Notes: a model not told the origin generated them from the sequence alone. A DNA stretch of 64,000 bases from Paraburkholderia phenazinium (GCF_900142845.1 NZ_FSRU01000002.1:1426001-1490000), one strand, 5' to 3'; positions 26,313-38,602 are shown, counted from the stretch's first letter. Translations and numbers: made by a program.

Positions 26313-28661
26313 ATGACGGAAACCGTAGCACTCAAGATCGTACAGCGCATCGCCAGCGAACTCTCCGTGCAGCCGCGCCAGGTCGCAGCGGCGGTGCAAC
26401 TCCTCGACGAAGGCGCGACTGTTCCGTTTATCGCGCGTTACCGCAAGGAAGTGACCGACAATCTCGACGACACGCAGTTGCGTAACCTCGAGGAACGGCT
26501 CCTGTATCTGCGCGAACTGGAAGACCGCCGCGCGTCGATCGTCGCGAGCATCGACGAACAGGGCAAGATGACCGACGAGTTGCGCGCCGCGATTGAAGGG
26601 GCGGACAGCAAGCAGGTGCTGGAAGACCTGTATCTGCCTTACAAACCGAAACGCCGCACGCGCGCGCAGATCGCCCGCGAAGCGGGGCTCCAGCCGCTGG
26701 CCGACGCGTTGCTCGGCAATGCCCTGCTCGATCCGCAGACCGAAGCCGCTCAGTACGTGGACGCCGAAAAGGGCGTGGCCGACGTGAAGGCGGCGCTGGA
26801 CGGCGCGCGCGACATCCTGTCGGAGCAATTCGGCGAAACCGCCGAATTGCTCGGCAAGCTGCGCGAGTACCTGTTCAACCAGGGCGTGGTGTCGTCGAAA
26901 GTGGTGGAAGGCAAGGAAAGCGCGGAAGAAGAGAAATTCCGCGATTACTACGACTATTCGGAAACCATCAGGACGGTGCCGTCGCATCGCGCACTCGCCC
27001 TGTTCCGCGGCCGCAATGCCGGCGTGCTGCTGGTCAAGCTCGGGCTCGGCGAAGAACTGGACGCGCAGGTGCCGCATCCGGGCGAAGCGCTCATCGCGCG
27101 CCACTTCGGCATCGCCAACCAGAACCGTCCGGCCGACAAGTGGCTCGCCGACGTGTGCCGCTGGTGCTGGCGCGTGAAGGTGCAGCCGCACATCGAAAAC
27201 GAACTGCTCACCAATCTGCGCGAAGAAGCCGAACATGAGGCGATCCGCGTGTTTGCGCGCAACCTGAAGGATCTGCTGCTGGCCGCGCCGGCGGGACCGA
27301 AGGCTGTGATCGGCCTCGATCCGGGGATGCGCACCGGCGTGAAGGTGGCCGTGGTCGATCGGACCGGCAAGGTGCTCACCACCGACGTGATCTACCCGCA
27401 CGAGCCGCGCCGCGACTGGGACGGCTCGATCGCCAAGCTCGCACGGATCTGCGCGCAGACCCAGGCCGAGCTGATCAGCATTGGCAACGGCACGGCGTCG
27501 CGCGAGACCGACAAGCTGGCGAGCGAGCTGATCGCGCGCCATCCGGAGTTCAAGCTGCAGAAGATCGTCGTGTCCGAAGCGGGCGCGTCGGTGTATTCGG
27601 CTTCAGAGCTGGCGGCGAAGGAATTCCCCGACATGGACGTGTCGCTGCGCGGCGCGGTGTCGATTGCGCGTCGTCTGCAGGATCCGCTCGCCGAGCTCGT
27701 GAAGATCGAGCCGAAGGCGATTGGCGTCGGCCAGTACCAGCACGACGTGAACCAGCGTGAACTGGCGCGTTCGCTCGATGCGGTGGTCGAAGACTGCGTG
27801 AACGCCGTGGGCGTGGATGCGAATACGGCGTCCGTGGCGCTGCTCGCGCGCGTCTCCGGACTGAACGCGACGCTCGCGCGCAATATCGTCGACTTCCGCG
27901 ATGCGAACGGTCCGTTCCCCTCGCGCGAACATCTGCGCAAGGTGCCGCGTCTGGGCGACAAGACTTTCGAACAGGCCGCCGGCTTCCTGCGCATCAACAA
28001 CGGCGAGAATCCGCTCGACCGCTCGTCGGTGCACCCGGAAGCGTATCCGGTGGTCGAACGCATGCTGGCGAAGATCAACAAGCATGTGGGCGATGTGCTG
28101 GGCAATCGGGAGGCGCTGTCGGGCCTGTCGCCGGCTGAGTTCGTCGACGATCGCTTCGGTCTGCCGACCGTGCGCGACATCCTGTCCGAACTCGAAAAGC
28201 CGGGCCGCGACCCGCGCCCCGAGTTCAAGACCGCCACCTTCCGCGAAGGCGTCGAGAAGATCTCCGACCTGTCGCCGGGCATGGTGCTCGAAGGCGTCGT
28301 GACCAACGTGGCGGCCTTCGGTGCGTTCATCGATATCGGCGTGCATCAGGACGGTCTGGTCCACGTGTCGGCGCTGTCGACGAAGTTCATCAAGGACCCG
28401 CACGAAGTCGTCAAGGCCGGTCAGATCGTCAAGGTCAAGGTGCTCGAAGTGGACGTGAAGCGTCAGCGCATTTCGCTGACCATGCGTCTCGCGGATGACT
28501 TCGGCGCAGCCGGCGCGGCAAGCTCGGCGCCGCGCAGCGGCGGCCAGCAGGACCGTGGCGGCGCCCGTCCGGGCGGCGCTGGACGTGGCGCACCGCAGCG
28601 CTCGCGTGAGCCGGAACCGGCCGGTGCCATGGCGGCGGCGTTCGCCAAGCTCAAGCGTTAA
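26313..28661 (+). CDS. tex: Transcriptional accessory protein Tex (S1 RNA-binding)
   Basis: A 782-residue Tex protein, near the usual ~770-780. The N-terminal helical domain ([20 protein letters not shown], then IARYRKE) is followed by the YqgF-like domain ([18 protein letters not shown]), tandem helix-hairpin-helix units ([20 protein letters not shown]) and a C-terminal S1 domain ([20 protein letters not shown], near residue 650). The last ~50 residues are Gly/Arg-rich and disordered. Tex binds RNA and influences transcription; in other proteobacteria it affects virulence-gene expression. It starts at ATG 26313 and ends before a strong bidirectional terminator. Confidence 0.97.
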   Translation: MTETVALKIVQRIASELSVQPRQVAAAVQLLDEGATVPFIARYRKEVTDNLDDTQLRNLEERLLYLRELEDRRASIVASIDEQGKMTDELRAAIEGADSKQVLEDLYLPYKPKRRTRAQIAREAGLQPLADALLGNALLDPQTEAAQYVDAEKGVADVKAALDGARDILSEQFGETAELLGKLREYLFNQGVVSSKVVEGKESAEEEKFRDYYDYSETIRTVPSHRALALFRGRNAGVLLVKLGLGEELDAQVPHPGEALIARHFGIANQNRPADKWLADVCRWCWRVKVQPHIENELLTNLREEAEHEAIRVFARNLKDLLLAAPAGPKAVIGLDPGMRTGVKVAVVDRTGKVLTTDVIYPHEPRRDWDGSIAKLARICAQTQAELISIGNGTASRETDKLASELIARHPEFKLQKIVVSEAGASVYSASELAAKEFPDMDVSLRGAVSIARRLQDPLAELVKIEPKAIGVGQYQHDVNQRELARSLDAVVEDCVNAVGVDANTASVALLARVSGLNATLARNIVDFRDANGPFPSREHLRKVPRLGDKTFEQAAGFLRINNGENPLDRSSVHPEAYPVVERMLAKINKHVGDVLGNREALSGLSPAEFVDDRFGLPTVRDILSELEKPGRDPRPEFKTATFREGVEKISDLSPGMVLEGVVTNVAAFGAFIDIGVHQDGLVHVSALSTKFIKDPHEVVKAGQIVKVKVLEVDVKRQRISLTMRLADDFGAAGAASSAPRSGGQQDRGGARPGGAGRGAPQRSREPEPAGAMAAAFAKLKR

Positions 28662-28714
28662 GTTGATTAAGGCGGTACGTCGGCCAGCCCGGCGCGCCGC
28701 ACACGCCGCACGAC

Positions 28715-28753
28715 AAAAAGCCCACGCAGTTCACAAGACTGCGTGGGCTTTTT
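28715..28753. terminator. Bidirectional terminator between tex and kup
   Basis: A perfect 16-bp stem (28715-28730 with 28738-28753) begins with an A-run and ends with a T-run around a 7-base loop. It sits between convergent genes. Confidence 0.93.
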
Positions 28754-28816
28754 TATTGCCCGCTCCCCGCTCCACTCCGCCGCCCGCTCAAACCGGCTGA
28801 GGCGCAGCAGCCAACC

Positions 28817-30703
28817 TCAAATCTCGATCTTCGTCCCCAACTCCACAACGCGATTCGCCGGGATGCTGAAAAAATCGGTCGGCTTGGCCGCGTTCTGATG
28901 CATCCACGCAAACACCCGCTCGCGCCACACGGACATGCCGGGCAACTGCGTCGGCACCACCGTTTCGCGCGCGAGGAAGAACGACGTGTCCATCAATTCG
29001 AAGATCATGTCGTGCATGCGGCCCACATCGGTCAGCACCGCCTTCACATCGGGCGTCTCGTTGAAGCCGTAGGCCGCTTTCACCAAAAACAGCCCGCCGC
29101 CGATCTCCTTGACCGTGACGCGGTCCGCGTCGTTCACATACGGAATATCGAGCGTCGAGAAGGTCAGGAAAATGGTGCGCTCGTGCAGCACCTTGTTGTG
29201 CTTCAGATTGTGCAGCAGGCTCACCGGCACGAGCGTATCGCTGCCGGTCAGATAGATCGCCGTCCCCGAGACGCGATGCGGCGGATGAGCGAGCAGCCCT
29301 TGCAGGAACGGCATCAGCGGAATACCGTCGGCCGCCGTGCGCTCCTTGACGATCATCCTGCCCTTGAACCAGGTCATCAGCAGGAAGAACAGCAGCGCGC
29401 CGATCCCGAGCGGCAGCCAGCCGCCCTCCGCGACCTTCAGCAGGTTGGCGCCGAAGAAGCCCAGATCGACCACCATCAAACCGCCGATGATCAGCGCAAC
29501 CAGCAGCTTGTTCCACTTCCACACGTTCACCATCACCACGCAGGCGAGGATCGTGGTGATCACCATGGTGGCCGTCACCGCGATACCGTAGGCCGCGGCG
29601 AGGTTGTCCGAACTCTTGAAGGCCACCACGATGCACAGGATGATGAACAGCAGCAGCCAGTTCACCACCGGCACGTAGATCTGCCCGATCGCCAGATCCG
29701 AGGTATGCAGGATCTTCATGCGCGGCACGTAGCCGAGCTGGATGGCCTGGCTCGTCAGCGAGTAAGCGCCGGAAATCACCGCTTGCGACGCGATCACAGT
29801 GGCCACCGTCGACAGTACGACGAGCGGCAGCAGCGCCCAGTCAGGCGCGAGCAGGAAGAATGGGTTTTCGATGGCCTTCGGGTCGTGCATCAGCAAGGCG
29901 CCCTGCCCGAAGTAGTTCATCACCAGCGACGGCATCACGAGCGCGTACCAGGCCACCCGGATCGGCTTGGCGCCGAAGTGGCCCATGTCGGCATACAAGG
30001 CTTCCGCGCCGGTCAGCACCAGCACCACCGAGCCGAGCACGACATACGCCTGCAGCACGTGCGCCGCCATGAACGAATAAGCGTAGTAGGGATTGAGCGC
30101 GCGAATCACATTGGGCGACTGCACGATATGGGCGAGGCCGAGCAGCCCGATCACCACGAACCAGATCACCATGATCGGTCCGAACAGACGCCCCACCAGC
30201 GCGGTGCCGTGCCGCTGGATCCAGAACAGCACGATGAGAATGACGATGGTCAGCGGCAGCACCAGATGCGACAGATTGGGCGCCGCGATCTCCAGCCCTT
30301 CGACGGCGGAGATCACCGAGATGGCCGGCGTAATCACCGCGTCGCCGTAGAACATGCAGGCGCCGAAGATGCCCAGCATCATCAGCAAACCGGCCAGCCT
30401 CTTCTTCGGATCCACCGAGCGCAGCGCCAGCGCCATCAGCGCGAGCACGCCGCCTTCGCCGTTGTTGTCCGCGCGCATGACGAACATCACATACTTGACC
30501 CCGACCACGATCACGATGGCCCAGAACAGCAGCGAGATCACACCCAGGATGGACTGGTCGGTCAGCGGGATACCATGCGCCGGGCTGAACGCCTCTTTCA
30601 GCGAATACAACGGGCTCGTGCCGATGTCGCCGAACACCACTCCGATCGCAGCCAGTGCGAGCGTGGGCAGAGGCTGTTTGTGCAAGTGATGGGTATCTGT
30701 CAT
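28817..30703 (-). CDS. kup: Low-affinity potassium transporter Kup
   Basis: A 628-residue Kup/HAK/KT-type K+ uptake permease. The family signature [20 protein letters not shown] opens the first membrane helix, followed by about 12 hydrophobic segments; a soluble C-terminal domain of ~180 residues ends the protein. [20 protein letters not shown] is another conserved block. The start at [10 protein letters not shown] (complement at 30701-30703) is chosen over the 30 extra codons upstream. A terminator at 30824-30853 isolates it from the upstream phosphoribosyltransferase, so it has its own promoter, possibly with TAGAAT at 30744-30749. Confidence 0.96.
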   Translation of the reverse strand: MTDTHHLHKQPLPTLALAAIGVVFGDIGTSPLYSLKEAFSPAHGIPLTDQSILGVISLLFWAIVIVVGVKYVMFVMRADNNGEGGVLALMALALRSVDPKKRLAGLLMMLGIFGACMFYGDAVITPAISVISAVEGLEIAAPNLSHLVLPLTIVILIVLFWIQRHGTALVGRLFGPIMVIWFVVIGLLGLAHIVQSPNVIRALNPYYAYSFMAAHVLQAYVVLGSVVLVLTGAEALYADMGHFGAKPIRVAWYALVMPSLVMNYFGQGALLMHDPKAIENPFFLLAPDWALLPLVVLSTVATVIASQAVISGAYSLTSQAIQLGYVPRMKILHTSDLAIGQIYVPVVNWLLLFIILCIVVAFKSSDNLAAAYGIAVTATMVITTILACVVMVNVWKWNKLLVALIIGGLMVVDLGFFGANLLKVAEGGWLPLGIGALLFFLLMTWFKGRMIVKERTAADGIPLMPFLQGLLAHPPHRVSGTAIYLTGSDTLVPVSLLHNLKHNKVLHERTIFLTFSTLDIPYVNDADRVTVKEIGGGLFLVKAAYGFNETPDVKAVLTDVGRMHDMIFELMDTSFFLARETVVPTQLPGMSVWRERVFAWMHQNAAKPTDFFSIPANRVVELGTKIEI

Positions 30704-30743
30704 AAACGCAAAGTATCCGTTCCTGATCGGAAAAACGAGCGCT

Positions 30744-30749
30744 ATTCTA
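30744..30749 (-). promoter_or_regulatory. Candidate -10 of kup
   Basis: The minus strand reads TAGAAT 40 bases upstream of the kup start, downstream of the preceding terminator. The -35 region is poor. Confidence 0.3.
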
Positions 30750-30823
30750 AACTGCCTGTAAGGTAGCACTCCGGCCTGTTGTGCTGACACCACTGGTTAC
30801 GCCACGGCTTGCTTCACCTCAGC

Positions 30824-30853
30824 AAAAAAAAACGGAGCCCCAAAGGGCCCCGT
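30824..30853 (-). terminator. Rho-independent terminator after the phosphoribosyltransferase
   Basis: On the minus strand the stem ACGGGGCCC / GGGCTCCGT (one G-T pair) is followed by nine T. It ends the long hfq-hflX-hisZ-purA-side run before kup. Confidence 0.9.
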
Positions 30854-30895
30854 CCTGGCGGATTCGATGCGACACGCGGAACGTGTCCATTCGCA

Positions 30896-31480
30896 TCACT
30901 GATCCGATCGTTCCTGCGCGGTACCGCGCTTGATCCAGGCACCGAGGTTATGCGGACGCACTGTGTCCCACTCCTCGAACGGCTGGTGAATCCACGGATT
31001 GGTGGGCAGGAACTGCACGTGATAGTCGGGCTTCACTTTCGAGCAACCCTTGTACCAGAGCACCGCTGAGCGCACCGCCGTGATGGCCGGATAGCGCTCC
31101 TTCAGATGCTGCTGCACGCGCGCCAGCGTCACGCCCGAGTCGACCAGGTCGTCGACCAGCAGCACGTTGCCGGACAGTTCGCCGCGCGTCATCGTGATGT
31201 ATTGTGCGATGTCGAGTTCGCCCTGCTCCGTGCCGGCCGCTTCGCGATACGAACTGGTGGCCAGAATCGCCAGCGGCAGATCGTAGATGCGCGAGAGCTG
31301 ATCGCCCACGCGCAAGCCGCCGCGCGCGAGGCACAGGATCTTGTCGAACTTCCAGCCCGACTCGTGGACAGCCAGCGCCAGCAGTTCGATCAGGCGGTGA
31401 TACTCGTCCCAACCGACCCACAGGTTCTTGTCGTCGTTGCGCGGGTCCTTCATCGCAATCATCGGTACACCCTGCGTCAT
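30896..31480 (-). CDS. Phosphoribosyltransferase domain protein
   Basis: A 194-residue type I phosphoribosyltransferase. The PRPP-binding loop is VLLVDDLVDSGVTLARVQQH (residues ~103-122), and the hood segment ILCLARGGLRVGDQLSRIYD is near residue 50. Members recycle purine bases (hypoxanthine or xanthine) with PRPP; placement three bases after purA supports a purine role, but base specificity is not readable. ATG at 31478-31480 is used; another in-frame ATG is at 31462. It is the last gene before the terminator. Confidence 0.88.
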   Translation of the reverse strand: MTQGVPMIAMKDPRNDDKNLWVGWDEYHRLIELLALAVHESGWKFDKILCLARGGLRVGDQLSRIYDLPLAILATSSYREAAGTEQGELDIAQYITMTRGELSGNVLLVDDLVDSGVTLARVQQHLKERYPAITAVRSAVLWYKGCSKVKPDYHVQFLPTNPWIHQPFEEWDTVRPHNLGAWIKRGTAQERSDQ

Positions 31481-31483
31481 GAG

Positions 31484-32860
<1,377 letters not shown>

Positions 32861-32964
32861 CTACCTATCTTCGCGGAACCTTCCGAATTTTTCCGTTTCC
32901 GCTCAACGGTATGGACGTTATCTTGGGTATATCGGAATAGCGCGGCTCAGCACCGCGCCGGTCT

Positions 32965-33000
32965 TTGCAACGCTCGTTGCAACGTGACTGCAACGCTCAG
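32965..33000. repeat. Three 12-nt tandem repeats at the hisZ stop
   Basis: The units TTGCAACGCTCG, TTGCAACGTGAC and TGCAACGCTCAG follow one another and run into the hisZ stop codon (32997-32999). Confidence 0.5.
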
Positions 33001-34148
33001 GAAAGGGGTTCGACAACCCACGCGCCGTTGCGCTCGACCAGCACGCGGTCGCAAGCAAATTCGTCGAGCGCGTGGTCGTGACCGGGCAACGCCTGGATCA
33101 CCACTTCGCCCGCATCGCGCAACGCGGCCACGCTGGCACGCAGGGCGTCATCGTGCTGCCACGGTGCGAGAATCGCGCTGCTGCGCGCTTCCACAGGGGA
33201 AATGCGCGCCACTTCGCGCAGATCCAGCGAGAAGCCCGTGGCGGCGCGTGCCCGCCCGTAGGCCTGGCCCACGTGGTCGTAACGGCCGCCGCGCGCCACC
33301 GCGTTCGGCACGCCGTCCACATAGGCCGAGAACATCACGCCGCTGTGGTACGCATAGCCGCGCAAATCGGCCAGGTCGATCATCACTTCCGCGCCGTCCA
33401 CCTGGTTCGCGAGGAAGGTCAGGTCGTCGAGCGCGCGGGCAATTTCCGGCGTGTCCGGCAAACGGGCACGGGCCTCCGCGAGGACCGAGGCGTCGCCGTA
33501 CAGCGACGGCAAGGCGCGCAGCGCGTCGCGGGTCGCCGGCGTGAGATTCGCGGTCAGTTCGGCGAGGCGCGGCACGTCCTTGCCAGCAAGCGCTTCATAC
33601 AGCGATTCGCCGAGCGCCGCCGCAGCGGGTTCGGCGTCGATCAGGGCCGCCAGCACGCCTGCATGGCACAGGTCCAGACGCACCTTGGCGAGACCGGCCA
33701 GACGCAGCGCGTCGAGCATCAACTGCTGGATCTCGAGGTCCGCTTCGAGCCCGGCGTGGCCGTAGATTTCGGCGCCGATCTGGATCTGCTCGCGGGTCGC
33801 ATGCAGGCCGCGCGGACGCGTATGCAGCACGTTGCCGGCGTAGCACAGGCGCGTCACGCCCTGCCGGTTGAGCAAGTGCGCGTCGATGCGCGCCACCTGC
33901 GGGGTGATGTCGGCGCGCAGGCCGAGCGTACGGCCCGACAGCTGATCGACCAGCTTGAAGGTGCGCAGATTCAGGTCGTGGCCCCCGCCCGTCAGCAGCG
34001 ACTCGAGGTATTCGAGCAGCGGCGGCATGACCATCTCGTAGCCGTAGACGCGAAAGCGGTCCAGCAGATGGCGCCGCAACTCTTCGATCTTGCGGGCTTC
34101 CGACGGCAGCACGTCGGCAATATTCTCGGGAAGTAACCAGGTCGACAT
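32997..34148 (-). CDS. hisZ: ATP phosphoribosyltransferase regulatory subunit
   Basis: A 383-residue paralogue of histidyl-tRNA synthetase that lacks tRNA charging and instead activates the short form of HisG in histidine synthesis. The class II synthetase fold is visible ([57 protein letters not shown]), but the anticodon domain is missing, as expected. The start at MSTW (complement at 34146-34148) is selected; the upstream 56 in-frame codons look non-coding. It lies between the DUF2065 gene and purA. Confidence 0.94.
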   Translation of the reverse strand: MSTWLLPENIADVLPSEARKIEELRRHLLDRFRVYGYEMVMPPLLEYLESLLTGGGHDLNLRTFKLVDQLSGRTLGLRADITPQVARIDAHLLNRQGVTRLCYAGNVLHTRPRGLHATREQIQIGAEIYGHAGLEADLEIQQLMLDALRLAGLAKVRLDLCHAGVLAALIDAEPAAAALGESLYEALAGKDVPRLAELTANLTPATRDALRALPSLYGDASVLAEARARLPDTPEIARALDDLTFLANQVDGAEVMIDLADLRGYAYHSGVMFSAYVDGVPNAVARGGRYDHVGQAYGRARAATGFSLDLREVARISPVEARSSAILAPWQHDDALRASVAALRDAGEVVIQALPGHDHALDEFACDRVLVERNGAWVVEPLS

Positions 34149-34398
34149 CGATACAGTCCTACGATGGTGAACACGGCGCCTGGGCGCGCCGGTAAATGAG
34201 AGTGATGGACAGCGTGGGCACGCGCCGGGCCGCTTTGGCCCCGGCTGGGTCCGCTGCGGCCTTGTGAGCCGGATGGGACCGGGTGAATCGCGCCGCGTCG
34301 CGGCGTGTATGCCCATGCCTCTCGCAGGCGACGACGCCAGGCGAGACGCCCTACGCTGTGCCCCAGCGCGGCAATCGCGCCTGGGCCCGCTCGCGCCC

Positions 34399-34590
34399 TT
34401 AGGTCGCGATAAACAGCAGCAGCAGCCCGAGCGCCATCACGATCAGCCCGCCAATGCGGATCTGATGAGGCGGCCGTTCCGCTATTTTACGAAACGTATC
34501 GCTCCAGGCGCTCGGAAAAACGAAGGGGAACATCCCCTCGATGATCAGCATCAGTGCGATCGCGAGCAACAACGAACCGGCTATATCCAT
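34399..34590 (-). CDS. DUF2065 family small membrane protein
   Basis: A 63-residue protein with two hydrophobic segments ([20 protein letters not shown] and [20 protein letters not shown]) separated by a short basic loop. This is the DUF2065 layout, and the gene normally follows hflC. It is probably an inner-membrane protein tied to the HflKC complex by conserved position; the function is unknown. The start at MDIAGSLL is preferred to the ATG eight codons upstream. Confidence 0.85.
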   Translation of the reverse strand: MDIAGSLLLAIALMLIIEGMFPFVFPSAWSDTFRKIAERPPHQIRIGGLIVMALGLLLLFIAT

Positions 34591-34634
34591 GCGAGTGAGG
34601 GTGCCGCGATACATATGCCGCGGCGCTCCGGTAA

Positions 34635-35537
34635 TCAGTGTTTGCGCGGTGCCGCGACGGCGTCCGGTGACGCGTCACCGTTCGGGCTACGCATGAAGCG
34701 GAAAAACTCGCTGCTCGAATCGACCACAATCACGTCGTTCGGCTTGAAGGTGTTCCGGTAAGCCAGCATGCTCTGGTAGAACTGGTAGAACTGCGGGTCG
34801 CGACCGTACGCGTCGGCGGCGATGGAGGCAGCCTTGCCGTCGCCCTCGCCCTTGATCGTCTGCGCCTGCATGTACGCGTCCGCCAGCAGCGCCTGTTGCT
34901 GGGTGGCCGCGTCCGCCTTGATCTGGTCGGCTTCGGCCACGCCCTTGGCGCGCTCGACACTGGCCGCCTGTTCACGCGCCGCGCTCATGCGCTTGTAGAC
35001 GGAGTCGGCCATCGCGGCCGGGAAATCGACCCGGGCCAGCTGGATGTCGATCACCTCGACACCGAGCGAAGCCGCCGCGGCCGACATCGCGTCACGCGCC
35101 TCATCCGCGAGCGCCTGCTGCTTGCCCAACGCATCGGCCAGCGTGACCTTGGCAAACGCATCGCCCAGCGCACTGCGCGACAGCAAGGCGAGCCGGTCCG
35201 GCAGGCTCTGGTCGTCGCCCTTGGTCTGCGCGTACAGCTTGAGCGGATCGGTCACGCGAAACTTGATGACCGGGTCGACCAGCAGGTCGGTTTTGTCGGA
35301 CGTCACGTAGCGGTCTTCATCCGGCGTATCCAGTGTCTGGATGCGGCTGTCGACCAGCAGCAGATTTTGCAGCGGCGGCGGCAGCTTGGCATGCAGGCCG
35401 GGGCCGAGCAGCTCGGGGGCGGCATCGCCGCGACCGGACAGGACCGCCATATGACGTTGGTCCACCACGAACACGGTCGACGACGCCGCAAACAGCAGCA
35501 GCACCACAACCACGACGAGCGCAATGATTCGATTCAT
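34635..35537 (-). CDS. hflC: FtsH protease modulator HflC
   Basis: A 300-residue SPFH/stomatin-family protein with one N-terminal membrane anchor (IIALVVVVVLLLFAASSTVF) and a periplasmic band-7 domain, then a coiled coil rich in Ala/Glu/Gln (AAREQAASVERAKGVAEADQ). It forms the HflKC cage that encloses FtsH and tunes membrane-protein degradation. A GAGGAG site precedes its ATG (complement at 35535-35537). The gap to hflK is 11 bases. Confidence 0.96.
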   Translation of the reverse strand: MNRIIALVVVVVLLLFAASSTVFVVDQRHMAVLSGRGDAAPELLGPGLHAKLPPPLQNLLLVDSRIQTLDTPDEDRYVTSDKTDLLVDPVIKFRVTDPLKLYAQTKGDDQSLPDRLALLSRSALGDAFAKVTLADALGKQQALADEARDAMSAAAASLGVEVIDIQLARVDFPAAMADSVYKRMSAAREQAASVERAKGVAEADQIKADAATQQQALLADAYMQAQTIKGEGDGKAASIAADAYGRDPQFYQFYQSMLAYRNTFKPNDVIVVDSSSEFFRFMRSPNGDASPDAVAAPRKH

Positions 35538-35548
35538 GTTCGCGCTCC

Positions 35549-36931
35549 TCATTGAATGTCGTCTTCGCGGCCGCGGCTGCGGAACGCATCGCGCGAACGC
35601 AGCGGGTCGCTGGCAGCGTCGGCGTCGCTCGCCGGGCTGGCGGCCGTGGCGGCGGACGCCGCAGCCGATGCCGCGGCACCGCTCGCCGCCGGCGGCACGA
35701 CACTAGCAGGCGCCGACACCACCGCGCCGCCCGAAGCCGCGCTCGCCGCGGCGGCATCAGCGGCATGCTGGCGGGTCGCCTCGACCAGCTTGTCGAGCGG
35801 CAGGTACATCACGTTATTACCGGCCTTGCTGTCGACAAACACCTTCGTCGTATTCGAATAGATATGCTGCATAGTGTCCAGGTACAAGCGCTCGCGGATC
35901 ACCGCCGGCGCTTTGGAGTACTGCTCGTAGACCTGCTTGAAGCGCTCGGCATCGCCTTGCGCCTGCGCCACCACCTGGTCGCTATAGGTCCTGGCCTCGT
36001 CGACGAGGCGCGCCGCGTCGGCCTGGGCGTGCGGCAACAGGTCGTTGGCATACGCCTGGGCGTCGGCCTTGGCGCGTTCGCGATCCTGATGCGCTTTCGC
36101 GGCATCGTCGAAGGCGGTTTGCACCTGCTCGGGGGCCTGCACGCCCTGCATCGTCACACCCGTGACGACGAGACCGGTCTGCGATTCGTCCAGGGAATGC
36201 TGGATCGCATCGGACAGTTGCTGACGGATTGCTTCGCGATCCTGATAGAGGATGTCGTCGGTGCTGCGCGCGCCGACGATATTGCGCACCGCCGCCTGCG
36301 CGGCCAGCATCACGCTCTGGTCGGGGTCGACGCTGCGGAACAGATAGTCCGTGGCGCTGCGCACCTGGTACTGCACGGCAAAGCGCACGTCGACGATATC
36401 CGCGTCGTGTGTGAGCAGCGAGGAATCCTTGACGTTCGCCAGACGCACGACATTGTTACGCCCGACTTCCACCTGGCGAACGTCGCCGATATTGACCAGC
36501 TCGTGCGCTTCGAACGGATACGGCAGACGCCAATGCACACCCTGCGTCGCGGTATAGCGATACTTGCCGAACTGCGTGACGACGCCGGCCTGGCCGTCCT
36601 GCACGACGAACACACCGCTGCCGAGATAGATGGCGATCAGCACGCCGATCACGATGCCCACGCCGATGCGCGCACCGCGCCCGTTGTCCGGGCGGCCTGC
36701 GCCGCCCCCCGTGCCCTTGCGGCCGAACACGCTGCTCAGGCGGCGATTGAAGTCACGCCACATCTCGTCGAGATCGGGTGGTCCGTCGCCGTCCTTGCCG
36801 TTCTGGGGACGCTTGGGTTCGTTCGGCCGTTGTCTGGCGCCATTGCCGTCACCCCGGCCCCAGCGCGGATCGTTCATCGAAAGAATGGCGCGCAGGCGCA
36901 GCCAGATACTCCGCTCGTTGTAATCGTTCAC
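35549..36931 (-). CDS. hflK: FtsH protease modulator HflK
   Basis: A 460-residue SPFH protein, partner of HflC. The N-terminal ~90 residues are Gly/Asn/Pro-rich (GRGDGNGARQRPNEPKRPQN), then a membrane helix (IGVGIVIGVLIAIYLGSGVF), the band-7 domain and a coiled coil. The C-terminal ~70 residues are Ala/Ser-rich and disordered. The likely start is GTG (36929-36931) giving MNDYNERSIWLRLR; an ATG 18 codons later is the alternative. The order hfq-hflX-hflK-hflC is the classical operon. Confidence 0.95.
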   Translation of the reverse strand: MNDYNERSIWLRLRAILSMNDPRWGRGDGNGARQRPNEPKRPQNGKDGDGPPDLDEMWRDFNRRLSSVFGRKGTGGGAGRPDNGRGARIGVGIVIGVLIAIYLGSGVFVVQDGQAGVVTQFGKYRYTATQGVHWRLPYPFEAHELVNIGDVRQVEVGRNNVVRLANVKDSSLLTHDADIVDVRFAVQYQVRSATDYLFRSVDPDQSVMLAAQAAVRNIVGARSTDDILYQDREAIRQQLSDAIQHSLDESQTGLVVTGVTMQGVQAPEQVQTAFDDAAKAHQDRERAKADAQAYANDLLPHAQADAARLVDEARTYSDQVVAQAQGDAERFKQVYEQYSKAPAVIRERLYLDTMQHIYSNTTKVFVDSKAGNNVMYLPLDKLVEATRQHAADAAAASAASGGAVVSAPASVVPPAASGAAASAAASAATAASPASDADAASDPLRSRDAFRSRGREDDIQ

Positions 36932-36986
36932 CTGTGTTCGTTCACCAGAGTAGACAGCGGGTCAGTGCAATTTGGAACGGGTCAGT

Positions 36987-38192
36987 TCAATGCCCGAGTT
37001 CTGGGACCTTGCGGTCGTCGCGTGATTCGGCCAACCGGAGATCTTCTTCCGGCGCGTCGTCAAGAGGATCGGCAGCCGCGATTTCGGCGATGGCAGCGCG
37101 CAGCGTATCCAGCCCTTGCCCGGTGCGCGCGCTCAAAAAGACGCGCGAAATATTACCATACTCATCCCGCTCGACCGCGTCGCCACGGGCCGCCAGCTCA
37201 GGCACGGCGTCGATCTTGTTGAACACCAGCACCTGACGGATCGTGTCGGCCCCGATGCCGTGCAACACCTCGTTGACCTGATCGATCTGGTCGAGGCGCA
37301 CGGCGCTCGACGCATCCACGACGTGCAGCAGCAGGTCGGCGTGAATGGTTTCTTCGAGCGTGGCGCGGAACGCGGCCACCAGTTGGTGAGGCAACTCGCG
37401 GATAAAGCCGACCGTGTCGGACACCACCACCTGCCCCACCTCGTCGCCGAGGTAGACGCGCCGCGAGGTCGTGTCGAGCGTCGCGAAGAGCTGGTCGGCG
37501 GCATACGCCTGGGCTTTGGTCAGCGCATTGAAGAGCGTCGACTTGCCCGCGTTCGTATAGCCGACCAGCGACACCGACATGGTGCGGTTGCGCTCGCGCG
37601 CACGCCGCTGCGTACCATGCTGGCGCCGCAGTTTTTCGAGCCGCGCCTTGAGCGCCTTGATGCGCTCGCCGATCAGCCGGCGGTCGGTTTCAAGCTGGGT
37701 TTCACCCGGACCGCGCAGGCCGATACCGCCTTTTTGCCGTTCCAGGTGGGTCCATGCGCGGATCAGCCGCGTGGACAGGTACTGCAGTTGCGCGAGCTCG
37801 ACCTGCAGCTTGCCTTCATGGCTGCGGGCGCGTTGCGCAAAGATATCGAGAATCAGACTCGTACGGTCGATCACGCGCCTGTTAAGCGCTTGCTCCAGAT
37901 TGCGCTGCTGGGCAGGCGCGAGAGCGTGATTGAAGATGACGAGTTCAATGTCGTTGGCCTCGCACGCAAGACGCAGTTCTTCGGCCTTGCCGCTGCCGAC
38001 GAACATCTTGGCATCGGGACTGGAGCGGCGTCCGGTGAGGGTAACGATGGGATTAGCGCCCGCGCTTTGCGCGAGCAGGCTGAGTTCTTCGAGACTGGCT
38101 TCGAAATCGATCTTACCGAAGTCGATGCCGACAAGCGCTGCGTTGGTCAAATTGGAGGGTATCAAAGTGAAGCGGCCGGGAGAGATCGCCAA
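36987..38192 (-). CDS. hflX: Ribosome-splitting GTPase HflX
   Basis: A GTPase of about 390-400 residues that splits stalled 70S ribosomes. The N-terminal HflX domain (FVGSGKAEELRLACEANDIE; IFNHALAPAQQRNLEQALNR) and the GGIGLRGPGETQLETDRR linker lead to the G domain: GYTNAGKSTLFNAL (G1), DTVGFIRELPHQLVAAFRAT (G3) and VFNKIDAV (G4). No ATG is available: TTG at 38190-38192 opens the frame, and TTG at 38148-38150 (giving MTNAALVGIDF) is equally plausible. It lies between hfq and hflK. Confidence 0.93.
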   Translation of the reverse strand: MAISPGRFTLIPSNLTNAALVGIDFGKIDFEASLEELSLLAQSAGANPIVTLTGRRSSPDAKMFVGSGKAEELRLACEANDIELVIFNHALAPAQQRNLEQALNRRVIDRTSLILDIFAQRARSHEGKLQVELAQLQYLSTRLIRAWTHLERQKGGIGLRGPGETQLETDRRLIGERIKALKARLEKLRRQHGTQRRARERNRTMSVSLVGYTNAGKSTLFNALTKAQAYAADQLFATLDTTSRRVYLGDEVGQVVVSDTVGFIRELPHQLVAAFRATLEETIHADLLLHVVDASSAVRLDQIDQVNEVLHGIGADTIRQVLVFNKIDAVPELAARGDAVERDEYGNISRVFLSARTGQGLDTLRAAIAEIAAADPLDDAPEEDLRLAESRDDRKVPELGH

Positions 38193-38223
38193 CGGGCGAC
38201 GCTACGCCGGCCGCGACGAGAGG

Positions 38224-38460
38224 TTAGGACTGTTCGGAATCCGGGTGGAAATTCACCGGACGGGCAGGCACCACAGTCGAAATGGCGTGCTTGTAGACCA
38301 TCTGGGTAACCGTATTCCGGAGCAACACGACGTACTGGTCGAACGATTCGATGTTCCCTTGAAGCTTGATGCCGTTGACCAGGTAGATCGACACCGGCAC
38401 ATGCTCTTTACGCAGTGCGTTCAAAAACGGGTCTTGTAACAATTGCCCTTTGTTGCTCAT
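38224..38460 (-). CDS. hfq: RNA chaperone Hfq
   Basis: A 78-residue Hfq hexamer subunit that matches small RNAs to their mRNA targets. The Sm1 and Sm2 motifs are plain: [38 protein letters not shown] and [14 protein letters not shown]. The start is MSNKGQLLQ (complement at 38458-38460) with GGAG upstream. It is the second gene of the der-hfq-hflX-hflK-hflC series. Confidence 0.98.
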   Translation of the reverse strand: MSNKGQLLQDPFLNALRKEHVPVSIYLVNGIKLQGNIESFDQYVVLLRNTVTQMVYKHAISTVVPARPVNFHPDSEQS

Positions 38461-38533
38461 AGCAAACTCCGTATTTTTTTGCAGGTTGACTAAATTGACG
38501 ACGAAGAAAAAGAAATCCGCCGTCAACCGCTAC

Positions 38534-38539
38534 ACTATA
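38534..38539 (-). promoter_or_regulatory. Candidate -10 of hfq
   Basis: The minus strand reads TATAGT in the 142-base der-hfq gap, about 75 bases before the hfq ATG. The -35 is not clear. Confidence 0.35.
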
Positions 38540-38602
38540 GCCGATTTTCGTTTTTGCGCGAGCGGGCCGGCCATCCGGCCAAACCCAACACACACGCGGG
38601 TT

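Noticed and set aside
28898..30766. 622-codon frame antisense to kup
   Set aside because: It has the extreme His/Arg/Gln composition typical of antisense shadows.
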